From: Microcoleus sp. FACHB-DQ6
Lineage (GTDB): Bacteria > Cyanobacteriota > Cyanobacteriia > Cyanobacteriales > Microcoleaceae
Assembly (NCBI GenBank): GCA_014695175.1
Contig: JACJNV010000394.1
Location: 1 to 32,455 of the forward strand
Direction of reading: 5' to 3'
Length of the DNA: 32,455 nt
In this document: positions 1 through 8,302 of the stretch, in pieces
How the letters are laid out: the number at the start of each line of letters is the position of its first letter
How positions within the stretch are numbered: position 1 is the first letter of the stretch
Made by a program: the position numbers and the translations under genes
Notes under the pieces: model-generated
What the model saw: the letters and a program-made list of their open reading frames with translations, nothing else
What the model was told of the DNA's origin: nothing
Database searches by the model: none

Positions 1-1
1 T

Positions 2-2401
2 GGTTTTCTGGGCGCTAGCTCGGATTTTAACTCTTTTGTGGTGGAGTTTTTTGCCGGCGACGCTACGGAAGCGGTTAAAGAACTCAACGTTAAGGTACAA
101 ACCGACGGGGGAGAGTCCGAGGGATATTATTTGATTGTGGCTCAAAAGTACGATCGCGGCAAAGCAGCTTGTCTGGTAGGGATTGACATTACCGAGCGCA
201 AGCGGGCTGAAGAAGCTCTGGTGCTGACTCGCAAGGCGGTGGAAAGTTCGAGTGATGCGATCGGCATCAGCGATGTGAACGGCACTCACATTTATCAAAA
301 TCAAGCGTTTTCTCAGCTATTTGAATGGGACACGGCAGAGGAATGTAAACTAGCCGGAGGTATATCGGCAGTTTTTGCTGACCCCGCAGTCGCCCGGGAG
401 GTACTCGACACGATCGCCCAGGGTTATTCTTGGTTTGGTGAAATTACCAAACGCACTAAAAGCGGTAAAACTTTGCAAGTGTTGCTGCGGGCCGATGCTA
501 TTAAAGACCGCACGGGGAAAATTGTCGGTCTGATTTACATGAATACCGATATTACCGACCAAAAGCGCACGGAACAAGAGCTGCGGCAAAGCGAGAAGCG
601 CTTTCGATCGTTGATTGAAAATGCTAGAGACATTATTGTGATTCTCGACGAGAAAGGCTTTTGCCGCTATGTATCTCCTTCCCTAGAGCGGATTTTGGGC
701 TACCCGACGGCGGAAGTCCTCGGCCGATCTATATTTGACTTGATTCACCCTGACGAATTGCTGATAGTGGATCAAGTGTTCAAAGGTGTCATGCAAATGC
801 CGAGAGTTAGCCAGGGAATGGCGGAATACCGAGTGCAGCACAAGGATGGTTCCTGGTGCGTGTTGGAAGCGGTGGCGACGAATTTGCTCAACGAACCTTC
901 GGTGCGTGGAATTGTGGTCAACTGTCACGACGTGACTGAGCGCAAGATGGCTGAAGAACAATTGTTGCACGATGCTTTGCACGATGCGCTGACAGAGTTG
1001 CCGAACCGTGCTTTGTTGACTGACAGGTTGGGGCAAGCTTTTGCCCGCGCCCAACGGCATCCGAGCTATCAGTTTGCGGTGCTGTTTCTCGATTTGGACA
1101 GGTTTAAGGTGATTAATGATAGTCAGGGACACCGCACGGGCGATCGCCTGTTGGTGGCTGTGGCTCGCCGTCTCTTGACTTGTTTGCGGCCGGGCGATAC
1201 GGTGGCTCGTCTGGGGGGAGATGAGTTTGTGATTTTGCTGGATGAAATTCACGGTGTTGATGAGGCGATCGCCCAAGCAAAGGAAATTCTCAAAACGATA
1301 GAACGACCGCTTTATTTGGAAGGTAATAAAGTTTTAATTACTGCTAGCATCGGCATTGCTTTGAGTACCGACAAATATCACTGGCCGGGAGATATTTTGC
1401 GCGATGCTGATATTGCGATGTACCGGGCCAAAGCTCTCGGTAAAGCTCGCTACGAAGTTTTTACCAGTGCGATGCACACTCGGGCTGTGGCTTTGATGCA
1501 CTTGGAACACGATTTGCGGGAGTCGGTTGAAGAACTAAATTTCAAATATCCCATAGTAAATTTCGCCTGTGGGACGGCGGCGGAAAACTCGCCGATGAGT
1601 GAAATCGATCGGAGATTGGATCGTCCGAAGTCGCAATTGACTACTTTAAAATTGGAATGTCCTTTTACTGTTTATTATCAGCCGATCGTTTGTTTAAAAA
1701 GCGGATCGGTTATCGGATTTGAGGCGCTGGTGCGCTGGCTGCACCCGGAAAGGGGTTTAGTTTCCCCGATGGAATTTATTGCGATGGCGGAGGAAACAGG
1801 GTTAATTACGCCTTTGGGTTTGTGGGTTTTGAACGAAAGCTGTCGCCAAATTATTAAGTGGCAGAGTTTGAATTTATCTGTGGGAAATTTGCCGCTGACA
1901 GTCGCAGTAAATCTTTCTGGGAGGCAGTTTGCGGAACCCGAGTCGATCGAGCAAATTAAGCAAGTTTTGCTGGAAACAGGTGTTGACGCTCGCTGTTTAA
2001 AGTTGGAGATTACTGAGAGTGTGGTGATGGAAGATGGAGAAGCGGCGGCGGCGATGCTTTCGCATTTGAGAGACTTGGGTATCGGGCTGTGTATTGATGA
2101 TTTCGGCACTGGTTATTCGTCTCTGAGTTATTTGCACAAGTTCCCGATTAATATTTTGAAGGTCGATCGCTCTTTTGTTACCCGCATCGGGGAAAGGGGC
2201 GAAAATTTGGAAATCGTGCGGGCGATCGTTATGCTAGCCCGCAGTTTGGGGATGGAGGTAGTAGCAGAAGGGGTCGAAACCGCCGTCCAATTGGCTCAAA
2301 TGCGGGCGATCGGCTGCGAGTACGGTCAGGGATACTTTTTCTCTAAACCTCTCGACAGTGAGGCAGCTACAGCCTTGTTGAGGCGATCGCCCAAATGGTG
2401 A
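2..2401 (+). CDS. PAS-GGDEF-EAL c-di-GMP signalling protein (5' partial)
   Basis: This is a multidomain cyclic-di-GMP turnover protein, expected to act at the cytoplasmic face as a sensor-linked diguanylate cyclase and/or phosphodiesterase. The frame is open to the left edge, so the N-terminus is missing; the GTG at 38 is only an internal codon. Counting from that GTG, the end of a PAS/PAC domain closes with DITERKRAEEAL (about 50-62). A second PAS (about 62-180) ends in DITDQKRTEQEL and a third (about 186-305) ends in DVTERKMAEEQL. A GGDEF domain follows (about 310-475) with an intact GGDEF motif at about 393. The EAL domain (about 535-785) has FEALVRW near 561, NLSGRQF, ITESVV, DDFGTGYSS near 686, KVDRSF and AEGVET. 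Both active sites look intact, so the net activity cannot be told from sequence. The linker between GGDEF and EAL is about 60 residues. Confidence 0.95.
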   Translation, partial: GFLGASSDFNSFVVEFFAGDATEAVKELNVKVQTDGGESEGYYLIVAQKYDRGKAACLVGIDITERKRAEEALVLTRKAVESSSDAIGISDVNGTHIYQNQAFSQLFEWDTAEECKLAGGISAVFADPAVAREVLDTIAQGYSWFGEITKRTKSGKTLQVLLRADAIKDRTGKIVGLIYMNTDITDQKRTEQELRQSEKRFRSLIENARDIIVILDEKGFCRYVSPSLERILGYPTAEVLGRSIFDLIHPDELLIVDQVFKGVMQMPRVSQGMAEYRVQHKDGSWCVLEAVATNLLNEPSVRGIVVNCHDVTERKMAEEQLLHDALHDALTELPNRALLTDRLGQAFARAQRHPSYQFAVLFLDLDRFKVINDSQGHRTGDRLLVAVARRLLTCLRPGDTVARLGGDEFVILLDEIHGVDEAIAQAKEILKTIERPLYLEGNKVLITASIGIALSTDKYHWPGDILRDADIAMYRAKALGKARYEVFTSAMHTRAVALMHLEHDLRESVEELNFKYPIVNFACGTAAENSPMSEIDRRLDRPKSQLTTLKLECPFTVYYQPIVCLKSGSVIGFEALVRWLHPERGLVSPMEFIAMAEETGLITPLGLWVLNESCRQIIKWQSLNLSVGNLPLTVAVNLSGRQFAEPESIEQIKQVLLETGVDARCLKLEITESVVMEDGEAAAAMLSHLRDLGIGLCIDDFGTGYSSLSYLHKFPINILKVDRSFVTRIGERGENLEIVRAIVMLARSLGMEVVAEGVETAVQLAQMRAIGCEYGQGYFFSKPLDSEAATALLRRSPKW

Positions 2402-2476
2402 ACTGAACTAAATATTTAACCGGATCAAATTGCTTGATTGTCAATAAGGGCGATCGATTTTTTGGTACTCAATGCC

Positions 2477-2506
2477 TTGAGTGTTAAAATCAAAATTGAG
2501 TATAAT
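2477..2506 (+). promoter_or_regulatory. Predicted sigma70-type promoter of the Uma2 gene
   Basis: A -35-like TTGAGT (2477-2482) and a perfect -10 TATAAT (2501-2506) are separated by 18 bp. They lie 28 bp upstream of the ATG at 2535. This is a pattern match only. Confidence 0.5.
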
Positions 2507-2534
2507 AGAAAACTATCGAGATAGGTAAAAATAT

Positions 2535-3272
2535 ATGTCTCAATCTGTTGTGCCAGCAGTCGAAGAAAAACAGCTCGATACTTCGCCGACCTTAACTTTT
2601 GAAGAATACAGAGTTTATCAAAGCAATGACGATGTACAATATGAATTGTACAAAGGCAAATTAATACCGATGGCAACGGCTAGCGCATTACATACAAGCA
2701 TCTGCGAATTTTGGGTTTACAAATTGCAGCGTTACTTAGCTGAACACAATCTCGATTTAGTCGTCAAAACTTCTGTAGGAGTGAGAACCGAAGAGGCGAC
2801 ATCTCGGATTCCCGATGTAGTTGTTTGCACAGAAAGTTTGTGGCAGCAAGCTCTTGCTAGACGCGGTTCCGGCATCCTTGACTTTGATGAAACGCCGTTA
2901 TTAGTAATAGAAGTAGTTAGCCAAGATCGGCGAGCAGACTATATAACTAAACGAGGAGAGTACGAACAAGCTAACGTACCGGAATATGTGATAGTTGACC
3001 CAGCAGAAAACAGACAGCGGGTGCGAGTTATGGCATTTCTAGAAGGTGATGACATTTATACAGAGGTAAATTACTTGCCGGGTGATGAAATGGAATCTGT
3101 AGTATTTCCCAATTTGAGATTATCAGTCAATGAAATTTTAGATCCGCCATTGGTGGAAGGGTTAATTAAGGCAGAACAAGCTCAATTGCAGCAACTACAA
3201 ACAGTCGAACAACGCGCTGAAAGGTTGGCGGCGAGGTTACGGGAATTGGGCGTAGATCCTGATGGTGTGTAG
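2535..3272 (+). CDS. Uma2 family endonuclease (DUF820, PD-(D/E)XK fold)
   Basis: Member of the Uma2/DUF820 family, which is strongly expanded in cyanobacteria and has a restriction-endonuclease-like fold; the biological role is mostly unknown. Family features visible: the N-terminal LTFEEY start, YELYKGKLI (37-44), RIPDVVV with acidic D94, LLVIEVVSQD with E126, and the DYITKR...EYEQANVPEYVIVDP block with K139. D94, E126 and K139 make the expected acid-acid-lysine set, so it may be catalytically competent. The C-terminal 35 residues are Gln/Arg/Leu-rich and probably coiled coil (QLQQLQTVEQRAERLAARL), as usual in the family. The 245-aa length is slightly above typical because of this tail. It converges on the nuclease gene of the neighbouring minus-strand operon with a 59-bp gap. 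Such genes are often dispersed singletons, so a link to that operon is not implied. Confidence 0.9.
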   Translation: MSQSVVPAVEEKQLDTSPTLTFEEYRVYQSNDDVQYELYKGKLIPMATASALHTSICEFWVYKLQRYLAEHNLDLVVKTSVGVRTEEATSRIPDVVVCTESLWQQALARRGSGILDFDETPLLVIEVVSQDRRADYITKRGEYEQANVPEYVIVDPAENRQRVRVMAFLEGDDIYTEVNYLPGDEMESVVFPNLRLSVNEILDPPLVEGLIKAEQAQLQQLQTVEQRAERLAARLRELGVDPDGV

Positions 3273-3286
3273 GAAATTGGATGAAG

Positions 3287-3329
3287 TACGTGAAGCGAAG
3301 CTATCCCGAAGGGAATCGTCCTTGACGTA
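3287..3329. repeat. Stem-loop repeat between convergent genes
   Basis: TACGT (3287-3291) pairs with ACGTA (3325-3329), enclosing an inner ATCCC-GAA-GGGAT-like hairpin. The inner 20-mer AGCTATCCCGAAGGGAATCG (3299-3318) recurs exactly, inverted, at 13684-13703 inside a coding gene, so it belongs to a dispersed repeat family. Its place between two convergent stop codons would suit a bidirectional terminator, but there is no T-tract. Confidence 0.55.
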
Positions 3330-3331
3330 TC

Positions 3332-4792
3332 TTAATCATCTAGCGGCAAGTCGCGCAGGAAATAAAAGCGATCGCGCCCTACATTCTCGCCTTTCACTCG
3401 CCCTGCATAACCTGTCAGCGGAGAAGAAAGTTCCACTAACATTTCGTGCAACTCTTCGCGGGACAACTTCTTGGGTGGGTTAGACATTGAATACGCACCG
3501 CTAAGAGCATCGACACTTGCTTGTTCAGAACCAGAATTTTCGTGATACTTTTTCAGAATTGAAAGAACGTGCGATCGCACTTTAATTTCTTGTTCAACTT
3601 GCTCAATATATTTAGCAACTTCATCATCAGATTGTCCCGGTTTTAAGTATTCTTTCAGTTTAAATAAATCCACCGAGTTAGGATAGTTGCTTTGAAGTTT
3701 AACCAGTTTCTCAAGCGTTGCAGGGTTCATAATTGCCATACCGTGTAATTTTGCTGCATCCATAAGTTGAGTAGTTGGAACGCCAGGGCCAATAATCAAC
3801 TTAGTTGCTTTTGCGAGGGTTTCTTTATCTTGGAGCCGTAGCGTTCCTAAATTCAGCAATTGAACTGCTGTATCATTAGGGATTTTTTTACCGGCTTTGC
3901 ACTCGCCAACTAAGGGGTAAGGTTTGGAGCATAATAAATCTAAGCCGCCAGCACCACCTTTGTGAGCATAATCTATGGTAAATCCCAAAAACTCAAGGCT
4001 ATCGCGCACTACAATTTCAAAGTCGGTTCCTGCTTGATAGTTGCTTTTGTTTGTATCTAGTTCTTTGGTGCGATTTCCCAAAGCTGCTATAGTCTTTATC
4101 CAAGCTAAATCCGGTTTGATTGGTTTTACAGGCTTATCGCTACTCCAACCTAGAAACATTTTGATTTCTGCGTCTAGTTGTTGGGCTTTTGGGTTGGTAG
4201 TGGATAAATGCACTAATGCACTTTGCAACTCTTCCAATTCAGGATGTTCTGGCGGCTCTAGTTTTTCCAGCTTTTGACGGCGTTTGGCAAAGATAAACTC
4301 GCTCAACACAGGCGTTGCATCAGTAACATTTAGGGATTTTGGCAAAGGTACAAAATTGCCGCTGGGATGCACTGGCATTTCCAGCGGCTGAGGCAGCAAA
4401 TAAACCCGCAGGTAAGCTACAAAAATAAAAGGACGCTGCTGGAGAATTTGCTGTAATGCCTCTGTTTTCCAGACTGTTAACCGCGACAAAGCCTCTAATG
4501 ATTCAGGCTCATTCACCATTTGGCACAATTCACACTTAGCCCAAGCTTTGATCGAAACTTTATCTGAATTTAACTGAGCAAGTGCCTTTCGAGCAACGGG
4601 TAAAAAATGCGCTCGATAATATCGATCGCCCGATAGCAAATCAGCCGAAAGATTAGCTGGATATAAAGCAAATGTCCGCCCCGGATTCAGAAACATCCGA
4701 GGCATAGCTGCAATCATTCGTCCTTGGATTAAAGCTTCAATATCTGGAACTGGTAAAGCCAGTGCTGTTTGAAGCAAAATTGATTGGTTCAT
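3332..4792 (-). CDS. PD-(D/E)XK nuclease-like protein, third gene of a wHTH-ATPase-nuclease operon
   Basis: A 486-aa protein I cannot assign to a named family. Around residues 255-315 it has a restriction-endonuclease-like core: FEIVVRDSLEFLGF (about 258-271), then GGLDLL with D285, then GECKAGK with E297 and K299. This is the D-x(n)-E-x-K signature of Mrr-type and Holliday-junction-resolvase-type nucleases. It is followed by a helix (NDTAVQLLNL) and a strand with LIIGPG, as in that fold. Residues 1-250 carry no motif I recognise. The C-terminus (about 440-486) resembles a small winged-helix-like tail ending in RFYFLRDLP. The ATG lies 2 bp after the ATPase stop, implying translational coupling and a shared function. 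The likely role is DNA cleavage directed by the ATPase; defence is an inference from architecture. A mobile-element targeting subunit (TnsA-like) is less likely because no transposase is present. Confidence 0.8.
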   Translation of the reverse strand: MNQSILLQTALALPVPDIEALIQGRMIAAMPRMFLNPGRTFALYPANLSADLLSGDRYYRAHFLPVARKALAQLNSDKVSIKAWAKCELCQMVNEPESLEALSRLTVWKTEALQQILQQRPFIFVAYLRVYLLPQPLEMPVHPSGNFVPLPKSLNVTDATPVLSEFIFAKRRQKLEKLEPPEHPELEELQSALVHLSTTNPKAQQLDAEIKMFLGWSSDKPVKPIKPDLAWIKTIAALGNRTKELDTNKSNYQAGTDFEIVVRDSLEFLGFTIDYAHKGGAGGLDLLCSKPYPLVGECKAGKKIPNDTAVQLLNLGTLRLQDKETLAKATKLIIGPGVPTTQLMDAAKLHGMAIMNPATLEKLVKLQSNYPNSVDLFKLKEYLKPGQSDDEVAKYIEQVEQEIKVRSHVLSILKKYHENSGSEQASVDALSGAYSMSNPPKKLSREELHEMLVELSSPLTGYAGRVKGENVGRDRFYFLRDLPLDD

Positions 4793-4794
4793 AC

Positions 4795-6774
4795 TTAACT
4801 AAATTGGTCGCTTAGATCGCCATCATCTGTATCATCACTGCTGGTAGGGTTGAAAATATCATCTAAAAGTTGGAGTTCATCTTCATCATCAACCACAGGC
4901 ATTTGATTCGACGGATCGCTCAAAATTTCTCGCAGTAAAAGATTGTCAAAAGTGAGCTTTTTCTGAGATATGAAATCAAAAACCTCCTCTTCGGTTAAAT
5001 TATACTCTGTGCATTTTTGATAAACAGCAATGAGAGCTATTAGCGGTTTTATCTGTTCTTCAATCAAGTACACCACCTCACCGCCTTTTTCTACTGCTAC
5101 GAGTTTTTCGAGTAGCTTGTATGCTTGAGAGCTTTTGCTAATTTTCTCTATTTTTGATTGGGAACGGACTAAACAACCGCGAGTTAAATCAAATTTTTGA
5201 TAATCAATTAAGCGCCTTAATCCAGCAACTAAGTCGGATTGAGAAGTTTGAATGACTGCAACACCAATCTTTATCTTTCTTCCATTTTCGACACCAATTA
5301 TCTTGAAATTAATCCAACCTGCATTTTGTAATTTTGGTTTAACCTCTGTCATAATGTTATTTATTTTTACATTATCCACAGTCTCATCTATCAGGGTGGC
5401 AAAACCAAAGCAAATAGCATTAGCAATTGTGAAACTATCCTTCATATCCTCTCGGATGTCTTCCTCAAGTTCCTTGGTAAAAGCAAGATCAAACCGTTCA
5501 GCAGGATCTTCTGGAAGTTCAGGCATTGGAGGCATAAAAACTTTAAAATTCTCGGCACACCATATCAAAGCTTCGCGTACAGTTGGCTTACCTCTGCCAT
5601 ATTCTCTCAGTTGACTTTCCTCAAATGGGTAGACCGCATGAGGAGGGTTTAAATTCCTGACTTGATAAAAATCTTGCAACCATAGTTTGACTAAATCAAC
5701 TAAATAATCGCCATTCAAGTAGTTTAAATCGATTGGTTTTCGCTGCGTGTATGTTGAAACTCGATCGGCTATACTACCAGGCATCATATTAACTGTTTGT
5801 TGCCAAGTATCGGGCGCCATTACTGTGATAATAACTAAACCTTGACTGAGTTCTGATTGTTCGAGAGTATCGTACAAACGCTTAACTAGATCGGCAATCA
5901 CCTGCGGTGTTGTCAAGCCATCATCTCTACAACTTGTCTTTACATCTATTTCATCAAAACAAATGATGATAGGACGGTAGTAACTCACCAAATTTAAAAT
6001 TTTCTGGACATTGTTAAGAGATTCTACTTCTCTCTCCTGATTAGTCTTGCCGGAATTAGTCGGCAATCCTAGTTCCTCAGCTTTAGATTTATCTAACTCT
6101 TCACCAGACAACCATTTGATAGCAAAAGGTGTTTCAGTTTCTGATAAGGTCCACAAAACAGCTCGAACAATATAAGGGTCTACATTTGATCTTGTCTTAA
6201 GAAATTGCTTAGTTAGGGCTTTCATGTAATTTTTATTTTTAGTAGCCCAACTAGCACATACTTGATCAAATTGATCGAGTATTTTTTGAGGAGAAAGATT
6301 TGGTGTAGCAGGATTAATAGCTTTGAAACATTCGTTAGCCATTGCTGCTGCTATTTCCTGGCATTGCATGACACCTTGGCTACTTATTCGACTTAAACTG
6401 TTAACTAAAGTTTGCTGAAATTGGTATTTGATAAAGTTCAAGTCTGTGTAATTGTTAACACTCGCATAAACGAATAAAGCATTACCATTGCTTTCTAGCC
6501 TGTGGCGAGTACGATTCAAAATGTGGCTTTTTCCCACTCCCATTGAAGCAGTTAATACCAGTGAAGTCACCTTTTCTTGACTAGATTGACTTGTCTTTAC
6601 TTTTTTAACTGCCTGAAAAATTGCATCGGAAGCATGAGCATTTAGAGTAGGAAGATCGGGGAACCCTTTCCCCCAAATATCTTGCTCTTTGACAATGCCA
6701 GCTTTGCTAAATGGATTGTGATTTTGAATGGCAGCATTCAGGGCTTCTATCGGGGAAACTGGTATATTGTTCAT
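4795..6774 (-). CDS. P-loop (AAA/ORC-like) ATPase, second gene of the wHTH-ATPase-nuclease operon
   Basis: A 659-aa ATPase. Walker A is TASMGVGKSH (about 75-84). Walker B is IIICFDEID (about 269-277), with the DE pair needed for hydrolysis. A sensor-like strand LVIITVMAPDTW (about 313-324) is followed by IADRVSTYTQRKPIDL, which fits the lid region of ORC/CDC6- or STAND-like AAA proteins. The start NPFSKAGIV...FPDLPTLNAHASDAIF recalls ATPases that open with an NPF segment before the P-loop. The C-terminal 200 residues are not recognised, and the last 40 are very acidic (runs of D/E), possibly a protein-interaction tail. It sits between the winged-helix gene (47 bp upstream) and the nuclease gene (2 bp downstream). 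I infer that the ATPase powers or gates the nuclease after DNA recognition. The family name is not certain. Confidence 0.85.
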   Translation of the reverse strand: MNNIPVSPIEALNAAIQNHNPFSKAGIVKEQDIWGKGFPDLPTLNAHASDAIFQAVKKVKTSQSSQEKVTSLVLTASMGVGKSHILNRTRHRLESNGNALFVYASVNNYTDLNFIKYQFQQTLVNSLSRISSQGVMQCQEIAAAMANECFKAINPATPNLSPQKILDQFDQVCASWATKNKNYMKALTKQFLKTRSNVDPYIVRAVLWTLSETETPFAIKWLSGEELDKSKAEELGLPTNSGKTNQEREVESLNNVQKILNLVSYYRPIIICFDEIDVKTSCRDDGLTTPQVIADLVKRLYDTLEQSELSQGLVIITVMAPDTWQQTVNMMPGSIADRVSTYTQRKPIDLNYLNGDYLVDLVKLWLQDFYQVRNLNPPHAVYPFEESQLREYGRGKPTVREALIWCAENFKVFMPPMPELPEDPAERFDLAFTKELEEDIREDMKDSFTIANAICFGFATLIDETVDNVKINNIMTEVKPKLQNAGWINFKIIGVENGRKIKIGVAVIQTSQSDLVAGLRRLIDYQKFDLTRGCLVRSQSKIEKISKSSQAYKLLEKLVAVEKGGEVVYLIEEQIKPLIALIAVYQKCTEYNLTEEEVFDFISQKKLTFDNLLLREILSDPSNQMPVVDDEDELQLLDDIFNPTSSDDTDDGDLSDQFS

Positions 6775-6821
6775 GGTTATCGGGTGTGAGGTAACGAACT
6801 ACAAAAAGATTGAGAACAATT

Positions 6822-7544
6822 TTATGGATTTAAGCGCTTGGCGTAGTAACGCAATGTACCACCAGGAATGATGATTGAGTCTTCACGTTTATCTGGGGTG
6901 ATGTCTGGGGTTTCCCCTGCCATTAGCTGAAAAATATCAGTAGCCTGCATTTCCAACAGCCATTCATTGAACTCCGATCGCCCTACCCTTTCCCCGATCG
7001 CCCGTCGCATCCGATAAATCGGCACCAAATCGTCTAAGTTATAATCCCGGTTCAAGCTGTCATAGACATCGAGCGCCACAGCCTTAAAATCGTCATAGGA
7101 TGCGATCGCCCCTACATCCCCCTTCCCCTTATCAACAGCAACACTCGCCGCACTATCCTGATGTCGAATCCACTTCAACAAAGAATTTCCCAGCCGAGTA
7201 CCAATTTGAGAACCATCAAACTCAAACAAAGAATCCTTACTTTTCAGCCCCTGCGCTAAAACTTCTTTCCCCTTCGCCGTCAATTCCACCAGCGTCACCC
7301 GATTTACCAGCGAATACTCGATCGCCCCAGTCGCCTGCAACTCGCCGAGCACTTCCACATATCTCTGACTCGTCTCATTAGTCCGCACAATCCGCTTAGT
7401 CAAATCCCCCTTTTTCACCTTCATCTTCCCGCCGCCCAAATCCCACAAATTCAGCAGTACCCGAACTTTTGCCTTTGCATCCCACACCGCTTGCTCTTCC
7501 GGTGTCAAAGTGTTAGACACCGGAATTTCATCTTTCTCAGACAT
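6822..7544 (-). CDS. Winged-helix DNA-binding-like protein, first gene of the operon
   Basis: A 240-aa soluble protein. Residues about 22-100 have the helix pattern of a winged helix-turn-helix: KAKVRVLLNLWDL, then KGDLTKRIVRTNETSQRYVEVLGELQATGAI, then a beta-wing-like VTLVELTAKGKEVL. The second half (about 155-240) looks like another compact helical/winged module: YDDFKAVALDVYDSL, LVPIYRMRRAIGERVGRSEF, LLEMQATDIFQL, and a closing IPGGTLRYYAKRL. No catalytic motif is visible. It heads the three-gene minus-strand set, so it could be a DNA-binding specificity subunit, an autoregulator, or both. The ATG at 7544 has an A/G-rich upstream stretch (AAAGG about 10 bp before it). I do not know a named family for the full protein. 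Confidence 0.8.
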   Translation of the reverse strand: MSEKDEIPVSNTLTPEEQAVWDAKAKVRVLLNLWDLGGGKMKVKKGDLTKRIVRTNETSQRYVEVLGELQATGAIEYSLVNRVTLVELTAKGKEVLAQGLKSKDSLFEFDGSQIGTRLGNSLLKWIRHQDSAASVAVDKGKGDVGAIASYDDFKAVALDVYDSLNRDYNLDDLVPIYRMRRAIGERVGRSEFNEWLLEMQATDIFQLMAGETPDITPDKREDSIIIPGGTLRYYAKRLNP

Positions 7545-7546
7545 AT

Positions 7547-7819
7547 TCAGACCTTTAAATACTTGTTCTTAGTATCAAATTTTATCATAAATCTTGCTGC
7601 CAAACCTCTCCACTTTTCCGTAAAATCCCGCGCGAGGCTGTACGCAACTTCGGCCAATTTCATTTCAAAATAATTGTGATTGACTAAAAGGAAATCGTTT
7701 GATAGAATACCTAATCTAACGAGCGATCGCACTTCAAATTCTCCACAGCAAATGCGATGAAACAATCTGAAGCACAGCCCGCTTTCCTCCAGCAAACTCA
7801 ACAAATCTAGCGATCCCAA
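7547..7819 (-). CDS. Doubtful small ORF upstream of the wHTH operon
   Basis: A 90-codon open frame ending 2 bp before the wHTH ATG. Its sequence (for example EMKLAEVAYSLARDFTEKW) is moderately protein-like but matches nothing I recognise. A shorter start at about 7665 (MKLAEVAY) is possible. It could be a small leading gene of the operon, a decayed fragment, or chance; the operon promoter must lie in or above it. Low confidence. Confidence 0.25.
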   Translation of the reverse strand: MGSLDLLSLLEESGLCFRLFHRICCGEFEVRSLVRLGILSNDFLLVNHNYFEMKLAEVAYSLARDFTEKWRGLAARFMIKFDTKNKYLKV

Positions 7820-7959
7820 CCGCAGCTAACAACCTGCAACCCAGCTTAACTGCGACTTTAGTTCAATGCCAGGTTCAGCCTTTAGAAAGACGAATTCAAC
7901 CTCAACCTCTTGTTACATTGCAATGGCAATCAAAAAATTGAACAACATTTTACCCGTCA

Positions 7960-8291
7960 GGAACCTCAGCCTAAAGGCATGAGGCTTGAAAGAGACATCT
8001 AACAAGCCATCCTGACCAGCCTAAGTCTTTACTGACTACGTTTTTTGAGTCACGATACCGGAGAATGCGAAGCTAGTTTTCCGCTCTATCGCTTGCAACT
8101 AAACAGTCTTAAGGTCACTGAGACAGTGTTGCTAGCCTAACAAGCTCACTAAACATTGGCGAAGCTAACTTTACCCCAGAAATGGGAGTTTGAGGCAACC
8201 ATACCTCACGCCTTGGGGCAACCATACCCCTCCACCCCGCGAGGGGATTCAAATTAAATGTAAAGCCGTGCTAAAAGCACGGGGTTTCTAC
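7960..8291 (+). ncRNA. Densely structured candidate RNA / ORF-less IS200/IS605-like element (omega-RNA/HEARO-like)
   Basis: No protein gene, but a run of hairpins. CCTCAGCC-TAAA-GGC(A)TGAGG is at 7964-7984. CACTG-AGA-CAGTG is at 8116-8128, enclosed by GCTTGCAAC (8091-8099) with GTTGCTAGC (8128-8136, one mismatch). CCCA-GAAA-TGGG (8175-8186) has a GNRA tetraloop. TGAGG-CAACCATA-CCTCA (8191-8208) and GGGG-CAACCATA-CCCC (8215-8230) are two adjacent hairpins with the same 8-nt loop but different stems. CCCC-GCGA-GGGG (8235-8246) has another GNRA loop, and CCGTGCT-AAA-AGCACGG is at 8266-8282. Such chains, plus a terminal subterminal hairpin, are typical of IS200/IS605 ends and of the guide-type RNAs (omega-RNA, HEARO) found beside IscB/TnpB genes. 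No IscB, TnpB or TnpA frame is present. The strand and the family are inferred. Confidence 0.45.
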
Positions 8292-8302
8292 CCATTTTAC
8301 CC

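Noticed and set aside
683..1276. Minus-strand open frame opposite the GGDEF region
   Set aside because: It is a shadow of the conserved PAS-GGDEF coding sequence.
3332..6774. Tn7-like TnsA/TnsC pair
   Set aside because: An ATPase plus restriction-fold nuclease recalls TnsC/TnsA, but there is no TnsB-type transposase, no TniQ and no flanking end repeats in the window.
7820..8302. Degraded TnpB or IscB gene
   Set aside because: I found no RuvC or HNH-type motif in any frame; only the RNA-like structure and a terminal hairpin support an IS200/IS605 origin.
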